A stretch of 64,000 nt of DNA from Lactococcus garvieae (GTDB lineage Bacteria > Bacillota > Bacilli > Lactobacillales > Streptococcaceae), in NCBI RefSeq assembly GCF_016027715.1, contig NZ_CP065691.1, forward strand, positions 1,087,954-1,151,953, given 5' to 3'. Positions 40,886-50,773 of this stretch are shown one piece after another (within the stretch, counting starts at the first letter, position 1; the number at the start of each line of letters is the position of its first letter). Position numbers and translations under genes: made by a program. The notes below the pieces were generated by a model. That model was not told where the DNA came from, ran no database searches, and was given only the letters and a program-made list of their open reading frames with translations.

Positions 40886-43165
40886 CTATCTCCGCTTTTT
40901 AAGCCATACAAGTAAAGCAGAGCCTACGAGAGCAAGTGTACCCATTGTACCTAGTATTTTTTGATCTCTGGATCCGAATTCTCCAAGTTTTTGTCTAGAT
41001 TGTTCAGTGCTCCTGCTTAAAAGCGTCGGTGTGGAATGCGTCGCCACTCTAGGATCGGATACATTATAAGTAGTCTCAGTTTTAGGATTACTTGAGGTAT
41101 TAGTCCCATCTATTACTGGATTTTCTACTAAGTTAATCTTCAATATGGCTTGACCTTCCCGGTGTTTTTGTAGAGTCCCCTCATTTTTTCCGAATTCAAA
41201 AGCTATTTCCTGTGCACCTCGTTTATTACTGTCTTTATATGCTGTTATATCCGCCTCTTTGAAGGCTAAGAAGTCTGCTGATTGACTTGTACTCAGTTCT
41301 ATTCGTCCCGCTGGAGTGGCCTGAAATAGCCTAATATTTTGTCCAAGTGTATCATGACTTGCAAGGCGATGTTCTAAACTACCAAGCTGGTAGGTTGGAG
41401 AAAGGATAGCTACACCATAGTGGCGCTGGCCTGACAATTCCCATGACTCTTCTCCTAAATTTAAAGCACCCTCGGCTACAAGTTTTTGACTGGAAGTGCC
41501 TAAATTGACCAAAACTGTAAGTTTATTCTTTTGGTCATATTCAGTAGCTTTAAAATCTTTGATTTCTAGAGAAAGCCCAACTTTTTCAGGCTGCGCTTGT
41601 CCAAAATTAGCCACAACTTCAACTGTTGACTGAGCGAGTGTATTGACTAAATTCATATCATGAGATTCACTGGCTTTGATAAACTTACTGTCATTGACAC
41701 GGACCTGTGGCTCTCCAAGATAAAGAACAGTGCGTGCTTCTTTTTCTTCTACCCCGTTGCTCATGATAATTTTAACTTGATTTTCCCCAATTTGCGGAGC
41801 TTTCAATAGTTCATACCTTAGAGTAAATCCTAAAGCTTCTAAAGCTTCTACATCAAGCTTCTGCTGCGTGATGGGATGTATAACCATTGGTTTGAACATT
41901 TCTGTTTGTACTTCTTTACTCTCAGTAAACCAAGCAATCGCAGGATTCACTTCTAATTTCACATCTTTAATTTGAATCTCTTCATGAATCTCGTTTTTAT
42001 AAACGTAAGTGATTGTTTGTGGCTCTTCCGTAAATTTTCCACTCTCTGTGCCTTGGATGTCCTGTAAGATGTAACCAGGGATCTGTTTATGCTCTGTGGT
42101 GTAATTTTCTCCTACTCCTCCACTATATAAAACAGAATCACTGATTTCATTTCCCTCACTGTCGACATAACGAGAAGTAACATCTCCCCCAGGCATTGCA
42201 AAATGAAGGTTAATTCTTGAGTTGATATATTTATTGGATAAACCTAACTGCAAATATGGTCCATCAGGAAAGGACTGTTGGTCGTCTGTATTAATAAAAT
42301 TCTTTCCCGCTAAGGTTGAATACTCAAGCGGACTAACAAGAGTAAATTCAATTCCCTCATCTAGAATTTTAGGTACATATTCTCCATTGCCAAAATAGAC
42401 ATTTCCAATGTAGGTATTCTCCTCAAAGAATGAACCATTTATATTTAAATATTTTAAGTCTGTGTAACTCAGATAGAAAGACTGATAATTGGTTTGATTG
42501 AGAAAAACATCATGGCTAAAATATATATTGTGAGGGTCAATATGAATACGATCATCCGTCATATCAATCCCTTGGGGGAAGATTGCGGTTAAGTCGCCAT
42601 CCATAGAAATGTTTAAATTCGACAGTGTCCCTAGTACATCCCATGAAATTGGACTTTCTTTTAAAGAAAAGAGTGAGCTATTGTAGCTTTGAGCAGAAAT
42701 ATAGAGTTCAACTTCTCCCGCATATTCTAATCCAGCATAAGAGGACAAATAAAAGGGACGGTTATCCTCAGCATAATCAAAATACACTTGTTGATTTTTC
42801 AAAAAATCTTGGGTGAGTTGACTCTTATCAATCCCGAACTGTTCTGCGACTAGTTCTTGAAGAAGAGGATCAGGCATCCACTCATCGAGTGAAATAGCGC
42901 TTGTTGGAAGAGCAACCTCTTCTGTTTGAACTGTTTCTACACTCATATTTTTCGTATCCGCTACTGTCTTTTTATTTTTTACTTTTTCTTTATTTTCTGT
43001 TTCCTCCTCTGTTTTGATAACCTCTGTATCTTCAACCTCAACCACACGTTCTATGGTTGGCGATGTGACTCTCCCTTCTGTTTTAGCTTCAACAATGGCA
43101 GGATTAACCCCACTTAAAAGCGTAGCTCCTAATAAAACGTGAGCACTTATTTTTTTCTTTGCCAT
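40886..43165 (-). CDS. Secreted surface protein with MucBP domain and atypical anchor
   Basis: A 759-residue protein with a signal peptide (about 1-27), a Glu/Thr-rich linker, a lectin-like beta-rich region (about 90-335), a MucBP domain (about 336-397, VTSRYVDSEGNEI, YTTEHKQIPGY, TYVYKN) and further beta repeats. The C-terminus has a hydrophobic helix and KKRR tail like sortase substrates, but the expected LPXTG position reads LGEFG. It may bind mucin. A 21-base palindrome lies upstream (43256). Confidence 0.75.
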   Translation of the reverse strand: MAKKKISAHVLLGATLLSGVNPAIVEAKTEGRVTSPTIERVVEVEDTEVIKTEEETENKEKVKNKKTVADTKNMSVETVQTEEVALPTSAISLDEWMPDPLLQELVAEQFGIDKSQLTQDFLKNQQVYFDYAEDNRPFYLSSYAGLEYAGEVELYISAQSYNSSLFSLKESPISWDVLGTLSNLNISMDGDLTAIFPQGIDMTDDRIHIDPHNIYFSHDVFLNQTNYQSFYLSYTDLKYLNINGSFFEENTYIGNVYFGNGEYVPKILDEGIEFTLVSPLEYSTLAGKNFINTDDQQSFPDGPYLQLGLSNKYINSRINLHFAMPGGDVTSRYVDSEGNEISDSVLYSGGVGENYTTEHKQIPGYILQDIQGTESGKFTEEPQTITYVYKNEIHEEIQIKDVKLEVNPAIAWFTESKEVQTEMFKPMVIHPITQQKLDVEALEALGFTLRYELLKAPQIGENQVKIIMSNGVEEKEARTVLYLGEPQVRVNDSKFIKASESHDMNLVNTLAQSTVEVVANFGQAQPEKVGLSLEIKDFKATEYDQKNKLTVLVNLGTSSQKLVAEGALNLGEESWELSGQRHYGVAILSPTYQLGSLEHRLASHDTLGQNIRLFQATPAGRIELSTSQSADFLAFKEADITAYKDSNKRGAQEIAFEFGKNEGTLQKHREGQAILKINLVENPVIDGTNTSSNPKTETTYNVSDPRVATHSTPTLLSRSTEQSRQKLGEFGSRDQKILGTMGTLALVGSALLVWLKKRR

Positions 43166-43255
43166 AATTTTCTCCTCTTCTATGACTCTAGGACACCAGA
43201 ATTAGTTTCAAAAAATATTTCTGGATTTTATATAGGAATGCACTATTATTTCATA

Positions 43256-43276
43256 ACTTAATATGCCATATTAAGT
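43256..43276. promoter_or_regulatory. Perfect 21-base palindrome upstream of the MucBP gene
   Basis: ACTTAATATG and CATATTAAGT flank a single central base, about 90 bases upstream of the start at 43165. A likely operator. The Mga-type regulator 5 kb away is one candidate ligand. Confidence 0.5.
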
Positions 43277-43368
43277 GCTTAGTATTTTAGAGTTTCTTTC
43301 ATTATGTTCTCTCTGAGAGTACTAAGGTACAACATCTTTTTTACAAAATCAACCTCTTTTTTCGGGAA

Positions 43369-43384
43369 AATTGTCTAGACAATT
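43369..43384. promoter_or_regulatory. Perfect 16-base palindrome
   Basis: AATTGTCTAGACAATT, about 200 bases upstream of the MucBP gene. The rest of 43166-43602 is AT-rich and without a gene I can support. Confidence 0.4.
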
Positions 43385-43602
43385 CACGTATAGAATTACA
43401 AAATCTTATACAATAAAGTAGAAATTACTGCTCTATCTTTTTCTTTCTCATCTCTCGTTCAACTTGTCGAACTACTTTCTATAATATTATGAGATTAATT
43501 TGTACTCCCCAATAGTTTTCTAAGCAACGAATTGTTCATATTTAGGAAAGCTATTAATAATCTTTTATCCTATCATTACCTATCATAAAAGATAATATGC
43601 AT

Positions 43603-43740
43603 TTATCGTATATTTAAAATAACAAACATTATATAGCCAAGAATTACTCCAAAGCTTATTCCACACACCATAAACATAAAATTTACAGCATGGTATTCGC
43701 TTTTAGAGATAGTGACTTCTCTTTCGTTTTTGATGAACAT
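43603..43740 (-). CDS. Small membrane protein, 45 aa
   Basis: ATG at 43740 with GGAGGAG just upstream. Charged N-terminus (MFIKNEREVTISKSEY), one hydrophobic helix from about residue 20 to 42 and a basic end (NIR). It lies between two secreted-protein genes of the surface cluster. Function unknown. Confidence 0.5.
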   Translation of the reverse strand: MFIKNEREVTISKSEYHAVNFMFMVCGISFGVILGYIMFVILNIR

Positions 43741-43797
43741 GTCTCCTCCATGATTCTATATATTTATTTAAACTAGTTTTTTCTCACACTTTTATAT

Positions 43798-43836
43798 TTT
43801 AAAAGATTCTACTTTTATATATGCAGAATCTTTTTA
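43798..43836. terminator. Bidirectional terminator
   Basis: AAAAGATTCT pairs with AGAATCTTTT over a loop of about 15 bases with flanking A/T runs. It closes the transcript of the 43897 gene. Confidence 0.75.
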
Positions 43837-43896
43837 GAAAATTTGAATTATATTATATATTGTAAGTTAGATTGTCATACACTTAATTAAAAAGAT

Positions 43897-45669
43897 TTAT
43901 TTTTCAGAGAAATGGTAGAAAAGATTATCCACATATCTTCCTGACTTCGTCGCATTTCCAATCAAGTCAATATGTGAGTTAATCGTTGCACTACCTGCTT
44001 TAAGTTCACCAATCTTGTGCTCTTTACTATCTTGGTCGACATCATGAGTACCTGTATTATCTACATAGTTCATCTTGTAATCCACTGAAGGATCACCTTG
44101 ATCGTCGTTCAGTTTGTAACCATTATCTGACTTGACAAAGACTTCAACTGTCTTGCCTCCATCATAAGGGACGTACGCTCCGCTAACTTTAGTGGCATTT
44201 TTTAGTTCTACATTTGCCACTTCACCTGTGCCTCGGTTGGCATCGGTTAAAGTTACAGCGGATGGGACAATACCATACCAGCCCGGCTCTCCCGGAGCTT
44301 GTGCAGTATAGTTGTATTCTACTTCTACCTTGTCATTTGTCAAATCTTGTTGATCGGCTTGAATGACAGAAGCTGCCGTTTTCAAGTTAGCAACGTCTGT
44401 TGAGAAACCGCCCAAGCCTGCTTGAGACAAGTCCGTACCCGAAACATATGAGTCAACGCGTGATACTGCTGTCGCTACGGCCTTCGACCAGCCACTGCGT
44501 ACATAGTCATAAGTACCAGCATTTGCCGACTTGGTCGTTTGCGCTTTTGTCGCCTCTGCTTCAAAATCTGTCGCTGCTTCTACAAAATCATGCAAAGTTT
44601 TCATGTTAGTATCTGCCTTGACTTTATCTCCTAGAGCGTCTCCCGCTGTCATCCCTTTTGCATCAACGATGAAGTACATGCCATAAGCATCTCCGATTTG
44701 CCCTAATAACTCTGTTTTTTTATCGCTATTATTCAAAGCATCAACTTCTTTACGAGCATCTTCAATCTTTTGAAGTTTTAGACCAGTATTGAGTTCTGTA
44801 CGAGTATTATCTTTGAAAAGAAGATTTACATCAGCTTGTGCTTTATCTTCATCGCTTGCCCAAGTGACAGGGACTGTTACTGTACCTGAGAATGTATTTT
44901 TTCCTACCCAAATATAATTTACAGTTGTTGTAGAACCTGGTAATCTATCCCAAACAATATTACCATTTTCTTCTACTCCACCATTACTAATAGTTAAAGT
45001 TGGAGCAGAGCCATCTGTATTTTTTAGATTTTGTTTTGGTATTTCAACTTTACCATCAACAGCTTGTTGACTTGCTTCATCTACAGTTTGACCACCCAAT
45101 TTATAATTTGTCCAACTCGTACGACCCCCAATCAACGACATATCAGTAATATGATTTTTGTCAAAATATACCCATGAGTTACTGACTGTGCCTGCATTCA
45201 TAATTTTTTCAAATCCTCCTTGATTCAATTTACAATTACTCGCATTTAATGCATTCAAGTTAGTCATTCCTGATAAGTCGGGTATTTTACTTACATCTGA
45301 AAAATCTTGGCTTGCAAACCCCAATTGTATTAAATTTACAAAATTTTCAATTCCCGTTAGGTCATGAATTTGATTAGCAACTGTAGCGTCCGTATAGGCA
45401 ATACCTGCTGTACAGGCTTTAGCTTCTCCAACTGTAATATCTTGTGTAGCTGGACGTGTAGGATCAATTTTATTATTGAGTAATTTCTTTAGATTAGCAT
45501 CTGGAATATTAATAATATCTGCGTCATCTTTGTTTTGGATGGAAGTAAGCTTAACTTGCGTTTGTTTCGGTGTAACATGAGTTTGATTTGCATGCGCTAA
45601 GGGTTGCACTGCCCCCAAAAGAGTGAGTGCCGTTAAAATTGTGGCTCCTAAAGTTACAATTTTTTTCAT
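43897..45669 (-). CDS. Secreted protein with leucine-rich-like N-terminus and shared C-terminal domain
   Basis: The 590-residue protein has a typical signal peptide (cleavage near AHAN). Residues about 55-160 resemble leucine-rich repeats (LTGIENFVNLIQLGF, IPDLSGMTNLNALNAS). An Ig-like region follows (about 200-275), then a helical stretch and a C-terminal beta domain (about 450-590). The C-terminal 300 residues are nearly identical to the adjacent paralogue. There is no sorting signal, so wall attachment, if any, is non-covalent. The C-terminal domain is WxL-like in position and size but lacks a clear WxL motif. Confidence 0.75.
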   Translation of the reverse strand: MKKIVTLGATILTALTLLGAVQPLAHANQTHVTPKQTQVKLTSIQNKDDADIINIPDANLKKLLNNKIDPTRPATQDITVGEAKACTAGIAYTDATVANQIHDLTGIENFVNLIQLGFASQDFSDVSKIPDLSGMTNLNALNASNCKLNQGGFEKIMNAGTVSNSWVYFDKNHITDMSLIGGRTSWTNYKLGGQTVDEASQQAVDGKVEIPKQNLKNTDGSAPTLTISNGGVEENGNIVWDRLPGSTTTVNYIWVGKNTFSGTVTVPVTWASDEDKAQADVNLLFKDNTRTELNTGLKLQKIEDARKEVDALNNSDKKTELLGQIGDAYGMYFIVDAKGMTAGDALGDKVKADTNMKTLHDFVEAATDFEAEATKAQTTKSANAGTYDYVRSGWSKAVATAVSRVDSYVSGTDLSQAGLGGFSTDVANLKTAASVIQADQQDLTNDKVEVEYNYTAQAPGEPGWYGIVPSAVTLTDANRGTGEVANVELKNATKVSGAYVPYDGGKTVEVFVKSDNGYKLNDDQGDPSVDYKMNYVDNTGTHDVDQDSKEHKIGELKAGSATINSHIDLIGNATKSGRYVDNLFYHFSEK

Positions 45670-46610
45670 TCTATTATCCTTCTATTGTTGTTTTTATTAT
45701 TTTTCAGAGAAATGGTAGAAAAGAGTATCCACATATCTTCCTGACTTCGTCGCATTTCCAATCAAGTCAATATGTGAGTTAATCGTTGCACTACCTGCTT
45801 TAAGTTCACCAATCTTGTGTTCTTTACTATCTTGGTCAACATCATGAGTACCTGTATTATCTACATAGTTCATCTTGTAATCCACTGAAGGATCACCTTG
45901 ATCGTCGTTCAGTTTGTAACCATTATCTGACTTGACAAAGACTTCAACTGTCTTGCCTCCATCATAAGGGACGTACGCTCCGCTAACTTTAGTGGCATTT
46001 TTTAGTTCTACATTTGCCACTTCACCTGTGCCTCGGTTGGCATCGGTTAAAGTTACAGCGGATGGGACAATACCATACCAGCCCGGCTCTCCCGGAGCTT
46101 GTGCAGTATAGTTGTATTCTACTTCTACCTTGTCATTTGTCAAATCTTGTTGATCGGCTTGAATGACAGAAGCTGCCGTTTTCAAGTTAGCAACGTCTGT
46201 TGAGAAACCGCCCAAGCCTGCTTGAGATAAGTCCGTACCCGCAACATATGAGTCAACGCGTGATACTGCTGTCGCTACGGCCTTCGACCAGCCACTGCGT
46301 ACATAGTCATAGGTACCAGTCTTTGCTGCTTTGTTTGAATGGGCTTTTGTCGCCTCTGCTTCAAAATCTGTCGCTGCTTCTACAAAATCATGCAAGGTTT
46401 TCATATTGGGATTTTCTTTTACTTTATCTCCTAGAGCATCCCCCGCTGTCATCCCGTTTGCATCAACGATGAAGTACATGCCATATGCATCTCCAATAAG
46501 TTTGAGCATTCCGGTTTTTTCAGCACTGTCGTTCAAAGCATTAACTGCTTTACGTGCGTCTTCGATCTTCTCTAGTTTTGTGCCGGTATTAAGTTCAACA
46601 TATGTCGTAT
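43897..46610. repeat. Tandem duplication of about 0.9 kb, offset 1800 bases
   Basis: 43897-44810 and 45697-46610 are near-identical, with only a few differences over the first 620 bases and more beyond. The sharp identity gradient suggests recent duplication or gene conversion of the C-terminal half of the two surface genes. Confidence 0.85.
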
Positions 46611-47232
46611 CTTTAAATAAAGCATCTACAAGGTCTTGTGCTGCTGTTTCCGGGACATCTGCGAGTGTTTTAGCTTGAGCTAAATTATCTAAGAATGTCG
46701 TAAATGAGCCTTGATACTCCCAGTCAATAGTAGTGTACCCAGAAGCATTCACATACTGTTCAGAAACCGTCTTGGATAAACCGATAATGGCTGTAACATA
46801 GCCGGATTTGAGCTTAGTATGTGTAGAATCTGTAAAAACATTTTCAATATAATCACTCGCTTTACCAGATGCTGCGGTAAAAATTTTCTTTGTACTATCG
46901 ACATCGTGAAGTGGCCCGTGCAAGTCCCAAGCTGTCCCAATCTTCGTGAGTAATGTAGCCTTATCTGGTTCAGTATCATCCAAGGTCAAAACCTTATCTA
47001 AAGCACTTTTTAAATCGGCTCTATACATATTTGTTTTTAATTTAGTTGCTGCTGCTCCATCTGAGAACAGATAATTAACGGCTGTAGTTGCCTCTGCTAC
47101 AGTAGCTTTGTTTTTTAGTGCTACATGGTTTTCCGTTTCTACAACCTGCGACGCATGCACCAAAGGCTGTGCTGCGCCTAAAAGTGTAAGTGCAGTCAAT
47201 GTTGTTGCACCTAAAGTAGCAATTTTTTTCAT
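45697..47232 (-). CDS. Secreted paralogue with shared C-terminal domain
   Basis: A 511-residue protein with a signal peptide (cleavage near VHASQ). The N-terminal half (about 35-210) is helical and unlike its neighbour. The remainder, from the KLEKIEDARK stretch to YVDTLFYHFSEK, matches the downstream paralogue. The 27-base gap to that gene indicates an operon. Probably cell-surface associated; ligand unknown. Confidence 0.75.
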   Translation of the reverse strand: MKKIATLGATTLTALTLLGAAQPLVHASQVVETENHVALKNKATVAEATTAVNYLFSDGAAATKLKTNMYRADLKSALDKVLTLDDTEPDKATLLTKIGTAWDLHGPLHDVDSTKKIFTAASGKASDYIENVFTDSTHTKLKSGYVTAIIGLSKTVSEQYVNASGYTTIDWEYQGSFTTFLDNLAQAKTLADVPETAAQDLVDALFKDTTYVELNTGTKLEKIEDARKAVNALNDSAEKTGMLKLIGDAYGMYFIVDANGMTAGDALGDKVKENPNMKTLHDFVEAATDFEAEATKAHSNKAAKTGTYDYVRSGWSKAVATAVSRVDSYVAGTDLSQAGLGGFSTDVANLKTAASVIQADQQDLTNDKVEVEYNYTAQAPGEPGWYGIVPSAVTLTDANRGTGEVANVELKNATKVSGAYVPYDGGKTVEVFVKSDNGYKLNDDQGDPSVDYKMNYVDNTGTHDVDQDSKEHKIGELKAGSATINSHIDLIGNATKSGRYVDTLFYHFSEK

Positions 47233-47298
47233 CTTATGTTTCCTTTACTTTTTTGTTTATTTATTTGTAAAAAGAGGCTATTCTCTCAATTACCATAA

Positions 47299-47823
47299 TT
47301 ATTGCACTACTAATACCGCATCCACGGAGGAACCATTCAATGGTGACTTACCATCTTTCAAAGAAAAAGCAGATGTTGTAATAGTCATAGGATACTTGCC
47401 TGGTTTAAGAGACAATTTTTTTGTTGGAACTTCCGTGATTGCATTCCCTGGCTTGATGAGTTTACTATCCAAAACAGTAATCTCTCTCTTACCTTCTTGA
47501 ACGGTAACTTTATATTTAAAATAAGCTTTATTAATTTTAGAATTACCAAGCGTCATTTTTATGTTCTTATCTTTATGATTAACAGGGACTTCGCCAAAAC
47601 CTGCTATAACTAAATCTCCTGCTTTCCATTGCTTACCAACTCGGATGGGGTCATCATAGGCGTGGGCATTATTATCAAAGTTAGAGGAATGACTGCGCCA
47701 CCAAAGGAAACCACCTACAAAGATAAAGAACAGGAGCAGTAACAACAGAAACCATCGTTTTTTCTTTTTCTTTTCTTCACTACTTTGTGTACTCTCTGCG
47801 ACTGTTTGCTTTCCTTCAATCAT
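47299..47823 (-). CDS. Single-pass membrane protein with extracellular beta domain
   Basis: A 174-residue protein: cytoplasmic basic segment, very hydrophobic helix (about 24-42, LLLLLLFFIFVGGFLWW), then an extracellular beta-rich domain of about 125 residues. It overlaps the upstream small protein gene by 8 bases and precedes the secreted paralogues, so it is probably a membrane partner of the surface complex. Confidence 0.65.
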   Translation of the reverse strand: MIEGKQTVAESTQSSEEKKKKKRWFLLLLLLFFIFVGGFLWWRSHSSNFDNNAHAYDDPIRVGKQWKAGDLVIAGFGEVPVNHKDKNIKMTLGNSKINKAYFKYKVTVQEGKREITVLDSKLIKPGNAITEVPTKKLSLKPGKYPMTITTSAFSLKDGKSPLNGSSVDAVLVVQ

Positions 47824-48169
47824 TTTCTCTCCTTCTCAAATATAAAATTGTTCCAAATAGACATACTACTATTCCTAGAATTATTAGATCTAACTTGTGC
47901 TCACTTCCCAAATCAGGTAAATTCCTCTTAGAAACAATGTCATTCGTTTGTGTTTGTGTTTCTTGTTTCCTAGTGCTCTGTTGTATTTTTTCAGAATGCC
48001 CAGTTTCTCTAGAATTATTTATAATAGCTTCATATCCAACTGCTGTAGAAGTACTATTTCCATACACACGTTGATACTTTAACGATAGAGTTCCTAGTCC
48101 CACCAGAAGCCCGATCACGAGAATCAATTTTGTTAATGAAAATAATTTCTGCTCTTTTCTGTCTTCCAA
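47816..48169 (-). CDS. Small wall-anchored-type protein with LPDLG signal
   Basis: A 117-residue protein with an N-terminal membrane/signal helix (about 12-30), a short Gln/Thr-rich spacer and a C-terminal LPDLGSE, hydrophobic helix and RRREND tail. This is a sortase-type signal with Leu in place of Thr. Small LPXTG proteins are regular members of Lactobacillales surface-complex (Csc/WxL-type) clusters. TTG start. Confidence 0.6.
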   Translation of the reverse strand: MEDRKEQKLFSLTKLILVIGLLVGLGTLSLKYQRVYGNSTSTAVGYEAIINNSRETGHSEKIQQSTRKQETQTQTNDIVSKRNLPDLGSEHKLDLIILGIVVCLFGTILYLRRREND

Positions 48170-48391
48170 TATCTTTCTTCATCTGCGCCCCTCTCTTATT
48201 GATGAAATTATTATATACCAGAAATACCCAATATTTTTATCTACTTTTGCACAGTACGGTAAAATTTTTTATAATAAAAAATAAGTCCCCTTGGAACTTA
48301 TAGATAATGTTATATACGAGCATAAAAGCATCCTCACCTTTAGTTTCTACTCCTCTACTCAACCTTTTCTGCACTGTCTAAGAGATAAAGA

Positions 48392-48440
48392 AAAGGAAAG
48401 TGAAAAAAGTATTGCTTATACAATACTTTTTGACTTTCCT
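48392..48440. terminator. Terminator after the Mga-type regulator gene
   Basis: GGAAAGTgAAAAAGTATTG pairs with CAATACTTTTTgACTTTCC over CTTATA. A long perfect-looking stem, closing the regulator transcript. Confidence 0.85.
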
Positions 48441-48444
48441 CTCC

Positions 48445-49926
48445 TCATTCAATATTTGTGATTTTACTCAGTTCGTATTCAAAAAGTTCTTCTCGAATAT
48501 TTTGTAATTCTTCAAGATCAAAAACAAAACCTATTTGTAACTTCTTAGAGTGTATTTTCTTTAAAATATCATAGTCAGTATCGTAAAGAATCAAGTCCTC
48601 ACTATTATATTCCGTTGTTTTCATTTGGGGATTAAACTGCTGTATCTTTACCAAAGCCCCATATTCATGTGTAATTACTTCTTTTGCGAGTAAGTAGTCT
48701 GCATAAAAGCTAGACAATAGAAAAAGGCGTTTAGGACGTGTTTTTTTATTGAGAACAAAGAATAATTTTGACGCTAAATATTGAAAGTGTGCATTAGAGA
48801 AAATAAGATTTCGTCTAGCTTCCATATTCCAATCTTCTAGAATTTCTTTAATTTCTTCTAAAAATTCTGCGGGAACACGTGCAATATGTCCGCGTTCTAA
48901 ATGCTCTTCGGGAATAAGTATTTGCAAATTAAACAAACATTTTCTCAAAAAGCTAATGAGAGAAACTTCAAATAGGCTATCTGACACTAAAGATATGTTG
49001 TATTTTGTCTCAAACTTCTCAACCAGTTGTTTATAGTAGAGTCTCGGAGATGTTTTAATAAGCTCTGCATAAGAATCATAAGTTTCACTCAGTCTTTGAT
49101 TATCATAATAATTTGCATTCATAATATTAAAGACAAGCGCAAAATAAAAAACTTCATGTTCTGTAACTTGTTTATACATATTTTTTTTCAAAAATATCTC
49201 TATTGGACCAGATAATCTTTGATAAATTTTAGTTTTTTTCAAAATCTGTACAGAATCTTCATCAAAAAATATCGGAGTTTTCTTTTCTCTACTAAAACTC
49301 AGCTGTAAGAGAAGACTGGCATATTCTTTGGAAGACTGTGAAAACAAGCATTTTTCCACTTCCTCTATCTCACTGAACAACTGATTAAATATAAGTTGCC
49401 GCTGAGGTATAATTTCAATTAAATCTATACCAACTTTCCATTGGTAAAAAGCCATTAAAAAGCGAATTCGGCATTCGTTATTGATTATTTCCTCGTCGGA
49501 CAAACTTATATTAAGTCTTGCCAAATATTCTACTACAGTGTTTCTTACTCTATAAGCTTTTGCTATAGAAATCCATTCTTTTTCTGCAAAAACATCAACG
49601 TGTTTAATATTATTTTTGAGAAAGAAGCAACAAGCACGAACAAACAAGGAATCTTGATACATTTGCTTCAAAAACTCTCTTTTATTCTTCTTTTTCTTAT
49701 TAGGAATATAATAACCCACTGTATTTGCCAGTATTATCGGTTCTTGGGAATCACAATACTCTTGGTTTATGCTTTTCACATCTGCTTTAATTGTTGCTGT
49801 AGTCACTTGTAAATTCAAAGCCTTCTCTTTTGATGTTAAGTGTTCATTTTCCCAAAGCATTGTGACTATTTCTGATTTTCTATAGATATCTTTTTCTAAA
49901 TACTGAATGAACAGCGAATCAGCCAT
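48445..49926 (-). CDS. Mga-family transcriptional regulator
   Basis: A 493-residue regulator with two N-terminal HTH regions (about 12-60, with HLTSKEKALNLQVTTATIKADV, and about 75-140), a long helical central part resembling PTS-regulation domains, and a C-terminal part (about 400-493) like an EIIB fold. Mga-type proteins activate adhesin and surface genes in streptococci and lactic acid bacteria. It lies directly upstream of the surface cluster and probably controls it. Confidence 0.82.
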   Translation of the reverse strand: MADSLFIQYLEKDIYRKSEIVTMLWENEHLTSKEKALNLQVTTATIKADVKSINQEYCDSQEPIILANTVGYYIPNKKKKNKREFLKQMYQDSLFVRACCFFLKNNIKHVDVFAEKEWISIAKAYRVRNTVVEYLARLNISLSDEEIINNECRIRFLMAFYQWKVGIDLIEIIPQRQLIFNQLFSEIEEVEKCLFSQSSKEYASLLLQLSFSREKKTPIFFDEDSVQILKKTKIYQRLSGPIEIFLKKNMYKQVTEHEVFYFALVFNIMNANYYDNQRLSETYDSYAELIKTSPRLYYKQLVEKFETKYNISLVSDSLFEVSLISFLRKCLFNLQILIPEEHLERGHIARVPAEFLEEIKEILEDWNMEARRNLIFSNAHFQYLASKLFFVLNKKTRPKRLFLLSSFYADYLLAKEVITHEYGALVKIQQFNPQMKTTEYNSEDLILYDTDYDILKKIHSKKLQIGFVFDLEELQNIREELFEYELSKITNIE

Positions 49927-50169
49927 AATTTCTCTTCCTTCTAAATAGATATAATATTTTTTTATAAATTATCTCATTTACTCCATCCTAGAGATATCGT
50001 TTTTAATTTGTTTTTTGTATTTCAAATTAATCCCAGTAATTTTACCATAAATATTAAGATTTGTGTTTCTATATTGGAAATAAAAGCATCTGTTCTAGTG
50101 TAGTCCACACTTCATCTGAACGTACTCTCTGATAAAGTTTCAGCATCCTAAAGTGGAAATGTCATGAAT

Positions 50170-50205
50170 AAAAAAACCATCTAATATAATAAAATATCAA
50201 ATGGT
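50170..50205 (-). terminator. Terminator of msrB
   Basis: AAACCAT and ATGGTTT arms around an AT-rich loop, followed by T residues on the minus strand, just after the msrB stop. Confidence 0.75.
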
Positions 50206-50212
50206 TTATCAT

Positions 50213-50650
50213 TTATTCAAACAAAGATTTATATTCTCCATATCCTTCTTCATCTAATTTTTCTACAGGAACAAATTTTAAGGCTGCTGCATTGATACAA
50301 TAACGGAGGCCACCTTGATCTTGCGGTCCGTCTGTAAATACATGCCCGAGGTGTGAATCTGCATCCTTACTTCGGACTTCAATGCGGTGCATCCCTAATG
50401 AAAAATCTGCTTTTTCTTTAACTCCTCGTTTTTCTATGGGGCGCGTAAAAGATGGCCAACCACAGCCTGCATCATATTTATCAGTAGAGCTAAAAAGCGG
50501 CTCTCCGCTGACAATATCAACATAGATTCCATCTTGATAGAAGTCATCATACTTTCCAGAAAAAGGACGTTCTGTGGCATTTTCCTGTGTCACTGCATAT
50601 TCAATATCGGATAATTTTTGTTTCAACTCTTCTTTTGATAGTTTTTCCAC
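50213..50650 (-). CDS. msrB: Peptide-methionine (R)-S-oxide reductase
   Basis: Repairs oxidised methionine in proteins. The 145-residue protein has the MsrB signatures [22 protein letters not shown] and catalytic Cys in RYCINAAAL. The zinc-binding CXXC pairs are absent, as in many lactic acid bacteria. Single-gene unit with its own terminator. Confidence 0.95.
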   Translation of the reverse strand: MEKLSKEELKQKLSDIEYAVTQENATERPFSGKYDDFYQDGIYVDIVSGEPLFSSTDKYDAGCGWPSFTRPIEKRGVKEKADFSLGMHRIEVRSKDADSHLGHVFTDGPQDQGGLRYCINAAALKFVPVEKLDEEGYGEYKSLFE

Positions 50651-50773
50651 TACAAATTTCCTCCTTATTGTCTTACTTATTCAAGTATAGCATTATCCAG
50701 AAAAAATACTTGTACTTTTATTTGGAATCTTTATATCACTTTAACTTTCCCATACCTCTGTCATATCACTATA

